From the NCBI GenBank assembly GCA_022865365.1, contig JALHSW010000237.1, positions 1 to 6,453 of the forward strand: 6,453 nucleotides of DNA, read 5' to 3'. The notes under the pieces are model-generated. The model had not been told where the DNA came from, searched no databases, and saw only the letters and a list, made by a program, of their open reading frames with translations. The DNA comes from Acidimicrobiia bacterium. Lineage in GTDB: Bacteria; Actinomycetota; Acidimicrobiia; IMCC26256; PALSA-555. The position numbers and the translations under genes were made by a program. Shown here piece after piece: positions 1 through 5,196 of the stretch; within the stretch, counting starts at the first letter, position 1, and the number at the start of each line of letters is the position of its first letter.

Positions 1-1136
1 AGCCCATCATTGTCGGCCGAGTACGTGTCGCCGATCTGGTACTTGTCCCACTCGGTGAGCCGGGTGAACACCCCGGCATCCGAGGAACGAGACCGCTCGA
101 GCAGGTGTGCTCGAACCGCAGGGTCGCGCAGGCGCTCGATGCGCTCCGGCACCGGGAGGCTCATCACGTCGGACCAGTCGGGCAACATGTTCAGCGCGCA
201 GTAGCTCCCGAAGCTCATGTTCATCTCGACGAGCACCGGCATCGTCAATGCCACCGCTCGGCCGCCCTGCTCGGCCGCATACTCGCACGCTGCGAGCTGG
301 GCTCGGTAGCGCTCGGGCTCCTTGGAGTCGACGGTGAGGACGTTCCAGTTCAGCGGGCGACGCCCCGCGAGGCTCATCGCCGCCATCAGCTCGATCTCGT
401 CGTCGCGGAATCCCCGCATGCAGCCATCGGTGACGTACTCGAGCGTGGTGCCTTCGTGGTCGCGCACCGCTGCACACAGCGCGAGCACCTCGTCACGCGA
501 CGCCCAGCGCGACGCCACCGCTTCGCCATCACCGTCGGAGTGCGTGAAGGCGAGCGTCGTGGAGAATCCCATCCCGCCCGCCTCGATCGCCTCGTGCAGG
601 AGCCTCGTCATCGCCTCGACCTGCGCCGGCGATGCCTCGTTGCCGACCGCGTCAGCCCCCATCACGTTGCGCCGGAGGGCGCAGTGGCCGACGAGGAAGC
701 CTGCGTTGACGCCGACCGCGCCATCGAGACGGTCGAGGTACTCGGCGAACGTCGACCAGCCCCAAGGAACCCCTTGCTCCAGCGCGGCGAGCGGCATGCC
801 CTCGACCTTGGCCATCATGCGGCGCGTGTAGTCGGCGTCGCCGTCGCCGAGCGGCGCGAGCGTGAAGCCGCAGTTGCCCGCCATGATCGTCGTCACACCG
901 TGCAGGCTCGACGACGATGCCGCCGGATCCCAGAAGAGCTGTGCGTCGTAGTGGGTGTGCGGGTCGACGAAGCCGGGCGCGACCACGAGGCCGTCGGCAT
1001 CGACCACCTCGGCTGCGTCCTCCGCCACTTCACCGATCATGACGATGCGCCCGTCACGGATCCCGACGTCGGCCCGCCGTGCGGGCGCGCCGGTCCCGTC
1101 CACCACGGTGCCGCCACGGATCAGGACGTCGAGCAT
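1..1136 (-). CDS. N-acyl-D-amino-acid deacylase-like amidohydrolase, partial (C-terminus beyond left edge)
   Basis: This is an open frame of 378 codons plus two bases that runs off position 1. It starts at ATG 1136-1134, with a GGGAG Shine-Dalgarno (1142-1146) five bases upstream. The N-terminus (MLDVLIRGGTVVDGTGAP) is typical of amidohydrolase-fold deacylases: a small beta domain, then the metal-dependent TIM barrel. The metal motif DPHTHYD has its histidines at residues 60 and 62. The GNCGF segment (87-91) places Cys89 where D-aminoacylases have their Cys metal ligand. A GHCALRR segment (150-156) and GMGFSTT (188-194) also match the family. Relatives are usually about 480-580 residues, so perhaps 100-200 residues are missing, including the region of the catalytic Asp. 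The expected reaction is hydrolysis of an N-acyl (D-)amino acid or related amide in the cytoplasm; no signal peptide is seen. The segments where classical enzymes have two further His ligands read TTLEYVTDGC (230-239) and PLNWNVLTVD (261-270), with no His. The superfamily call is firm; the substrate is uncertain. Confidence 0.85.
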   Translation of the reverse strand, partial: MLDVLIRGGTVVDGTGAPARRADVGIRDGRIVMIGEVAEDAAEVVDADGLVVAPGFVDPHTHYDAQLFWDPAASSSSLHGVTTIMAGNCGFTLAPLGDGDADYTRRMMAKVEGMPLAALEQGVPWGWSTFAEYLDRLDGAVGVNAGFLVGHCALRRNVMGADAVGNEASPAQVEAMTRLLHEAIEAGGMGFSTTLAFTHSDGDGEAVASRWASRDEVLALCAAVRDHEGTTLEYVTDGCMRGFRDDEIELMAAMSLAGRRPLNWNVLTVDSKEPERYRAQLAACEYAAEQGGRAVALTMPVLVEMNMSFGSYCALNMLPDWSDVMSLPVPERIERLRDPAVRAHLLERSRSSDAGVFTRLTEWDKYQIGDTYSADNDG

Positions 1137-1198
1137 GCGCGCTCCCGTACTCGCCAGGCCTGGACTCGCTGGAACGGGTTCTAGTGTCTCCGCGATCC

Positions 1199-1240
1199 CC
1201 TCCCCGAAACAAGGCCCGCGGGCGCGCCAGACCGGGGAGG
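1199..1240. promoter_or_regulatory. Nested inverted repeat between divergent genes
   Basis: CCTCCCCG (1199-1206) is the exact reverse complement of CGGGGAGG (1233-1240). The 26-base gap between them contains a perfect 10-bp palindrome, GCCCGCGGGC (1214-1223), whose centre is within 1 bp of the outer repeat's centre. It lies between the start of the amidohydrolase gene and the candidate promoter of the binding-protein gene. It could be a regulator-binding site or an extruded/hairpin structure. In DNA this GC-rich, chance symmetry is possible. Confidence 0.35.
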
Positions 1241-1243
1241 CGC

Positions 1244-1273
1244 CTGACAGGGTGACGATTGGGTCACTAGGGT
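1244..1273 (+). promoter_or_regulatory. Candidate sigma70-type promoter of the binding-protein gene
   Basis: The -35 element is CTGACA (1244-1249), 5 of 6 to TTGACA. After an 18-bp spacer comes the -10 element TAGGGT (1268-1273), which fits the TANNNT pattern common in actinobacterial promoters. Transcription would start near 1280, leaving a leader of roughly 25 bases that carries the AAGGAG ribosome site. No competing promoter of similar quality was seen in the 170-base gap. Confidence 0.55.
1252..1267. promoter_or_regulatory. Operator-like dyad GTGAC-N6-GTCAC in the promoter spacer
   Basis: GTGAC (1252-1256) and GTCAC (1263-1267) form an exact inverted repeat with a 6-bp gap. It lies entirely between the candidate -35 and -10 elements. 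Half-site length and spacing suit a dimeric helix-turn-helix regulator, and binding there would block or remodel polymerase. The arms are only 5 bp, so this is suggestive rather than firm. Confidence 0.4.
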
Positions 1274-1292
1274 GCGGCGGTCCGCCTAATAC

Positions 1293-1298
1293 AAGGAG
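1293..1298 (+). promoter_or_regulatory. Ribosome binding site deciding the start of the binding protein
   Basis: AAGGAG at 1293-1298 is followed by two in-frame ATG codons, at 1301 and 1307. The gap is 2 bases to the first and 8 bases to the second. Only the second has normal spacing, so translation most likely starts at 1307, making the protein two residues shorter than the longest open frame. Confidence 0.75.
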
Positions 1299-1306
1299 CA
1301 ATGTCC

Positions 1307-2569
1307 ATGCACCGAAATCGGCTGCTCAAGCTGGCCTCGGTCGCAACGGTCGTCTGTCTGGGAGCCGCCTTTGCGGCCCTTCCGGCGGGCGCCCAGAGCG
1401 GCTCGGGAAACAAGAACGGAACGCTCGTCATCGGGAGCCTCGCTCCCGAGACCGGCGACCTGTCCGCGATCGTGGACTCCCTGCGGGTCCCGGTCCAGAT
1501 CGCCGTCGACGAGATCAATGCCGCCGGTGGGGTGAACGACAAGCAGGTCACCCTGGTCACCGGCGACGACGGCACCGACCCCGAGGTCGCGGGCCAGACG
1601 GTCGACCGGATGATCAGCTCCGACGGGACCGACGTCATCATCGGACCGGCAGCGTCGGGCACCGCCCTCGGCATCCTGGGCAAGGTGAAGGGCAAGGCCC
1701 TGCTGTGCTCAGGTTCCAACACCGCGGCGCAGCTCGACAAGGACGGTCCGAGCAAGACCGGCGGGCTGTACTTCCGCACCGCCCCGACCGACGCACTCCA
1801 GGGTCCGGCCCTGGCGGAGCTGCTGCTCTCCGACGGGCACAGCAAGGTGGGGATCCTGACCCGCAACGACTCCTACGGGGTCGGCTTCGGCAAGTCCGCT
1901 GCCACGGCACTGAAGCAGGGCGGCGCGAAGGTCGTCGCCAACGTCGCGTACAAGGCCGACGGTGACAACTTCGACGCCGACGTGCAGAAGGTCCTCGACA
2001 AGAAGCCCGACTCGGTGGTCGTGCTCGGCTTCAACGACGACGGCGCGAAGATCGTCCAGACGATGATCGAGAAGGGTGCCGGCCCGGCCGACGTCCCGAT
2101 CTACACCGCGGACGGCATGCAGGGCTCGAGCTTCGGTAAGACGGTCGACCCGGCGAACCCGGGGGTCGTATCCGGCATCAAGGGCACTGCACCCGCGGCT
2201 GCCCCCGCCGGCGTGGAGAGTCCGTTCCAGGACACCTTCGCGGCCACCGGTACCGACCCGATCTTCTCGGCGTACTACTACGACTGCACGATCCTGGCGG
2301 CGCTCGCGTCCGTGAGGGCCAAGTCCGACGGCGCCACGGACATCGCCAAGTCGTTCAAGGCGAACCTGAAGGGCAGGGCGTGCAACACCTTCGCGACCTG
2401 CAAGGACCTGCTCGAGAGCGGGAAGAAGATCCACTGGCAGGGTGCTTCGTCGGGCTTCGACAAGTTCCCGAAGAACCAGCCGAGCCAGGGCGTCTACGAC
2501 GTGTGGGGCTACGACGACTCCGCCGAGGTCGTGACCGAGGACCCGTCCTCCCAGATCAAGATCGGCTAG
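1307..2569 (+). CDS. livK: Branched-chain amino acid/amide-type ABC transporter substrate-binding protein
   Basis: This 420-residue exported protein is a type I periplasmic-binding fold of the HAAT (LivJ/LivK) family, and it should capture the ligand outside the cell for the LivHMGF importer. Residues 1-29 are a Sec signal: basic MHRNR, a hydrophobic core, and an AGA/Q cleavage site after Ala29. Cys17 is preceded by T-V-V and does not form a lipobox. Lobe 1 begins GTLVIGSLAPETGDLS (38-53). IGPAASGTALG (112-122) and SGSNTA (135-140) are the loops that hold the ligand carboxylate in LivJ-type proteins. YFRTAPTDALQGP (155-167), NDSYGVGF (187-194) and YTADG (266-270), with acidic Asp269 where LivJ has Glu, also fit. 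Cys359 and Cys365 are close enough for a disulfide. Length is normal for actinobacterial members. The gene is monocistronic, divergent from the amidohydrolase and convergent with the liv operon. The ligand (branched-chain amino acid, amide, urea or other) cannot be read from sequence. Confidence 0.92.
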   Translation: MHRNRLLKLASVATVVCLGAAFAALPAGAQSGSGNKNGTLVIGSLAPETGDLSAIVDSLRVPVQIAVDEINAAGGVNDKQVTLVTGDDGTDPEVAGQTVDRMISSDGTDVIIGPAASGTALGILGKVKGKALLCSGSNTAAQLDKDGPSKTGGLYFRTAPTDALQGPALAELLLSDGHSKVGILTRNDSYGVGFGKSAATALKQGGAKVVANVAYKADGDNFDADVQKVLDKKPDSVVVLGFNDDGAKIVQTMIEKGAGPADVPIYTADGMQGSSFGKTVDPANPGVVSGIKGTAPAAAPAGVESPFQDTFAATGTDPIFSAYYYDCTILAALASVRAKSDGATDIAKSFKANLKGRACNTFATCKDLLESGKKIHWQGASSGFDKFPKNQPSQGVYDVWGYDDSAEVVTEDPSSQIKIG

Positions 2570-2602
2570 CCACTATCGGCTGATCCGAGCAAGTACGGAG
2601 TC

Positions 2603-2624
2603 GGGGCCCGGGAGACCGGGCCCC
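2603..2624. terminator. Bidirectional hairpin between convergent genes
   Basis: GGGGCCCGG (2603-2611) pairs exactly with CCGGGCCCC (2616-2624), giving a 9-bp all-GC stem closed by GAGA, a GNRA-type tetraloop. It starts 33 bases after the binding-protein stop and lies about 40 bases beyond the livF stop on the other strand. No T-tract follows on either strand, which is common for terminators in high-GC actinobacteria. The perfect symmetry lets it work in both directions. Confidence 0.7.
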
Positions 2625-2634
2625 CGCTTCGCGT

Positions 2635-2661
2635 CCGGTCCCGTGACCCTCGCGGGGCCGG
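2635..2661 (-). terminator. Second hairpin immediately after livF
   Basis: CCGGTCCCG (2635-2643) and CGGGGCCGG (2653-2661) form a 9-bp stem with a 9-base loop. The one imperfect pair is G-T when read on the plus strand and C-A on the minus strand. It begins two bases after the livF stop codon, in transcript order, and precedes the stronger GC hairpin. It probably protects or helps end the liv transcript. There is no T-tract. Confidence 0.4.
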
Positions 2662-2663
2662 GA

Positions 2664-3395
2664 CTAGTCCTTGCGGGCGAGTGAGCCGAGGTAGAGCTCG
2701 ATGACCTTCGGATCGTGGAGCAGCTCGCGCCCGGTGGCCGTGTAGGCGTTGTGCCCCTGGTCGAGCACGTAGCCGCGATCGACGATCTGCAGACACCGCC
2801 GGGCGTTCTGCTCGACCATGACGACCGACACGCCGCCGGCGTTAATCGCCTGGATGCGATCGAACACCTCGTCCTGCATCATCGGTGACAACCCCGCGGA
2901 CGGCTCGTCGAGCAGCAGCACCGTCGGCTCCATGATGAGCGCCCGGGCCATCGCCAACGTCTGACGCTGCCCTCCCGACAGCGCGCCCGCGGTGGTCTTG
3001 CGGCGCTCGCTCAGGAGCGGGAACTGCACCGCGAGCGCTTCGAAGCGCTCCCGGAACTCGGCGGGTGCGAGGTAGGCGCCCATCCGCAGGTTGTCCTCGA
3101 CCGAGAGCTGCGCGAACACGTTGCGGACCTGGGGGACGTAGCCCACCCCGCGCTGCACCATCTCATGGGCCTTCAACTTGGTGCTGTCCTCACCGCGCAA
3201 CGCGATCGTCCCGGAGCGGATTGCGACGAGCCCGAACAGGCACTTGATCAACGTCGATTTCCCGGCCCCGTTCGGGCCGATGATGCCGACGATCTCGCCG
3301 TCGTCGACGTGCACATCGCAGCCGGCGAGGATGTCGACCTCCGGGACGTAGCCGGCGACCAGGCCCCGCGCTTCGAGGAGCGCCGGCGCGCTCAC
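2664..3395 (-). CDS. livF: Branched-chain amino acid-type ABC transporter ATP-binding protein LivF
   Basis: This is one of the two cytoplasmic ATPases of the HAAT importer; it pairs with LivG and drives the LivH/LivM channel. At 243 residues it has the usual LivF length. Visible motifs are Walker A GPNGAGKST (40-48), the Q-loop in YVPQ (Gln89), the signature LSGGQ (139-143), and Walker B VLLLDEP (159-165) with catalytic Glu164. The D-loop region SAGLSP follows (166-171). The switch position reads VEQN (194-197), with Gln in place of His, as is normal for LivF. The C-terminal ELYLG segment is also typical. The start is GTG (3395-3393), overlapping the livG stop as GTGA (4 bp), with GGGGAG (3401-3406) five bases upstream. 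The overlap implies translational coupling. It is the last gene of the operon. Confidence 0.95.
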   Translation of the reverse strand: MSAPALLEARGLVAGYVPEVDILAGCDVHVDDGEIVGIIGPNGAGKSTLIKCLFGLVAIRSGTIALRGEDSTKLKAHEMVQRGVGYVPQVRNVFAQLSVEDNLRMGAYLAPAEFRERFEALAVQFPLLSERRKTTAGALSGGQRQTLAMARALIMEPTVLLLDEPSAGLSPMMQDEVFDRIQAINAGGVSVVMVEQNARRCLQIVDRGYVLDQGHNAYTATGRELLHDPKVIELYLGSLARKD

Positions 3396-4207
3396 GCGTG
3401 CTCCCCGTGGCTGCGGCCCAGGTACGCGTCGATGACCGAATCGTTGGTGACCACCTCGCGCGGGGTCCCGGCGGCGATGACGACGCCCTCGGCCATGCAG
3501 ACGACCCGGTCACTGATCGAGGTCACCACGTCCATGTCGTGCTCGACGAAGAGCACCGTGAGCCCCCGGTCCCGGAGCCCGCGAATGCGCTCGAGCAGCT
3601 GGTCGGTCAGCGAGGGGTTCACGCCCGCGGTGGGCTCATCGAGCATCACGAGCCGAGGTTCGGTCATCAGTGCCCGGCCGAGCTCGAGCAGCTTGCGTTG
3701 CCCACCCGAGAGCGTGCCCGCGTAATCGCCTCGCTTGTCGGCGAGACCGATCCAGTCGAGCAGGTCGAGAGCCCTCGCCTCGACCTCGCGGTCCTGGGCG
3801 TTCCACAGCGGACGGACGAGGGCCACCGCCACCCGCTCGCCGGACTGGTGGGTGGCGGCCAGCTTCATGTTGTCGAGCACCGTCATGCGGGCCAGGGCCT
3901 TCGGGATCTGGAAGGTCCGGACCATGCCCGCGCGCGCGATGCGATACGCCGACTTCCCCGTGAGCGACGCGCCCGCGAACGACCACTCACCCGCGTCGGC
4001 ACGCTCGAACCCGGTGAGGACGTTGAAGAACGTGGTCTTCCCCGCCCCGTTCGGGCCGATCAACGCCACGATCTCGTGCTCGAACACCTCGAACACCTCG
4101 ACGTTCACTGCGACGAGTCCACCGAAGGAACGGCGTATGCCACGCGCGACCAACAGGCGTTCGGCAACCTCGCTCCCGGTGGCACTCGGGCTCGCACTAA
4201 CGCTCAT
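3392..4207 (-). CDS. livG: Branched-chain amino acid-type ABC transporter ATP-binding protein LivG
   Basis: This is the second ATPase of the importer, 271 residues against about 255 for E. coli LivG; the extra length is mostly a low-complexity Ser/Ala N-terminus (2-16). Motifs are FGGL (28-31), Walker A GPNGAGKTT (51-59), the Q-loop in RTFQ (Gln100), the signature LSGGQ (166-170), and Walker B LVMLDEP with Asp190 and Glu191. The switch is VEHD (His223), so LivG has the canonical His that LivF lacks. The C-terminal AYLG (261-264) is characteristic of LivG. The ATG start at 4207 lies inside the end of livM (11-bp overlap), with GGGAGGAGG (4217-4225) nine bases upstream within livM, implying coupled translation. 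A shorter protein from a downstream start is possible but unnecessary given this ribosome site. Confidence 0.95.
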   Translation of the reverse strand: MSVSASPSATGSEVAERLLVARGIRRSFGGLVAVNVEVFEVFEHEIVALIGPNGAGKTTFFNVLTGFERADAGEWSFAGASLTGKSAYRIARAGMVRTFQIPKALARMTVLDNMKLAATHQSGERVAVALVRPLWNAQDREVEARALDLLDWIGLADKRGDYAGTLSGGQRKLLELGRALMTEPRLVMLDEPTAGVNPSLTDQLLERIRGLRDRGLTVLFVEHDMDVVTSISDRVVCMAEGVVIAAGTPREVVTNDSVIDAYLGRSHGEHA

Positions 4208-5183
4208 CGACCAACGCCTCCTCCCGGTTCCCGAGAATGCCCTGGGGTCGGAAGATGATGAGCAGCATCAACGTGAGTCCGACCACGGCGAGACGGATCG
4301 GCCCGACGTCGGTCGTCGTGAACACCTTCCCGAACACCCCGTGCTCGACGGCCTGACGGAGCAGCGAATCGCTCGCCTGGAACACGAACCAGAAGATCAT
4401 CGACCCGAGCACTGGGCCGAACACGCTCGCCACGCCGCCGAGGATGAGCACGACGTAGAGGAAGAACGTGATCTGGCTGCGCCAGTAGTCGGCGTTGGTG
4501 AACGAGGCGTCGACGGCGATCACGATCCCACCGAGGCCACCGAGCACGCCCCCGATCATCAGGCTCTGGAGCTTCACGCTGAACGCGTTCTTCCCGAGGC
4601 TCCGCGCCGCATCCTCATCCTCGCGAATCGACTTGAGCAGTCGACCGTACGGAGATCGCGTGAGGAGCCACACCCCGACGGTCGCCAGCGCGACCAAGAC
4701 CCAGGCGATCGACGCGATCCAAAGCGTGCGCTCGTCGAACGAGAGGTCGCCGATCCCGTAGCGTCCGACCGAGAACGGGTTGAGATCGAAGAACTCGTCC
4801 CCGAACCCCGAGATGCCGAAGGCGCCGCCGGTGAGGCCCTCGAGCTGACGGGCCGAGACACCCACCCTGAGAATCTCGGACGCCGCGATCGTCACGATCG
4901 CCAAGTAGTCGGCCCGCAGGCGCAGCGTCGGGATCCCGAGGAGCAGCGCGAGGCCGATCGAGGCGAGGATCCCGACGAGCACCGCGACCAGGAGGGACGC
5001 TCCGGCATCGGCGCTGACCGCGGTGCCGTACGCGCCGATCAGGAGAAAGCCGACCTGCCCGAAGTTCAGCAGCCCGGTGTAGCCGTACTGCACGTTGAGC
5101 CCGATCGCACCCAGGGCGTACGCGGCCGCGGGAACACCGAGCCCGGCGCGGATGCCGTCGACGAACGCCTGACCGAAGTTCAT
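4197..5183 (-). CDS. livM: Branched-chain amino acid-type ABC transporter permease LivM
   Basis: This integral membrane subunit has 328 residues and roughly eight to ten hydrophobic segments, and it forms the translocation pathway with LivH. Family signatures are GYTGLLNFGQVGFLLIGAY (34-52), LRLRADYLAIVT (87-98), LTGGAFGI (117-124), and GGVASVFGPVLGS (249-261). The cytoplasmic coupling loop SPYGRLLKSIREDEDAAR (177-194) matches the EAA-like loop that contacts the ATPases. The C-terminus FRPQGILGNRE (311-321) is typical. Where many LivM proteins have NFGHAAF, this one has NFGQVGF. The ATG start at 5183 follows the livH stop by 10 bases. Its GGGAG (5189-5193) directly abuts the livH TGA, so the two genes are almost certainly co-translated. 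Confidence 0.94.
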   Translation of the reverse strand: MNFGQAFVDGIRAGLGVPAAAYALGAIGLNVQYGYTGLLNFGQVGFLLIGAYGTAVSADAGASLLVAVLVGILASIGLALLLGIPTLRLRADYLAIVTIAASEILRVGVSARQLEGLTGGAFGISGFGDEFFDLNPFSVGRYGIGDLSFDERTLWIASIAWVLVALATVGVWLLTRSPYGRLLKSIREDEDAARSLGKNAFSVKLQSLMIGGVLGGLGGIVIAVDASFTNADYWRSQITFFLYVVLILGGVASVFGPVLGSMIFWFVFQASDSLLRQAVEHGVFGKVFTTTDVGPIRLAVVGLTLMLLIIFRPQGILGNREEALVDER

Positions 5184-5188
5184 GGGCG

Positions 5189-5196
5189 CTCCCTCA
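5189..5196 (-). promoter_or_regulatory. livM ribosome binding site joined to the livH stop codon
   Basis: On the minus strand the bases read TGAGGGAG: the livH stop TGA (5196-5194) runs straight into the GGGAG site (5193-5189), five bases before the livM ATG. A ribosome terminating on livH would sit over the livM initiation region, supporting matched synthesis of the two permeases. Confidence 0.7.

Noticed and set aside
1178..1183. TAGAAC on the minus strand as a -10 element for the amidohydrolase
   Set aside because: It matches 4 of 6 bases and would give a leader of about 35 bases, but no -35-like hexamer lies 16-19 bp upstream. Too weak to annotate.
105..1184. Long open frame on the plus strand (359 codons)
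   Set aside because: It is antisense to the amidohydrolase, whose minus-strand frame has clear family motifs. The plus-strand product is Arg/His/Asp/Glu-rich with no recognisable domain, as expected for an antisense frame in GC-rich DNA.
1287..1292. TAATAC as a -10 element
   Set aside because: It abuts the ribosome binding site and has no -35 at a suitable distance; TAGGGT at 1268 fits better.
1301..1306. ATG at 1301 as the start of the binding protein
   Set aside because: It is only 2 bases from AAGGAG, while the in-frame ATG at 1307 has a normal 8-base spacing.
955..1965. Open frame of 336 codons on the plus strand
   Set aside because: It runs across the amidohydrolase gene, the divergent promoter and the first half of the binding-protein gene in a different frame. 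It is Arg/Gly-rich with no domain.
2664..3395. Loss of the switch histidine in LivF (VEQN) as a defective ATPase
   Set aside because: Gln at this position is normal for the LivF family, and the partner LivG has the canonical His.
4080..4097. Tandem 9-bp repeat TCGAACACC in livG, suggesting a small duplication
   Set aside because: From memory of E. coli LivG, the segment between FGGL and Walker A has the same length, so there is no insertion. The repeat only encodes VFEVFE at an otherwise variable place.
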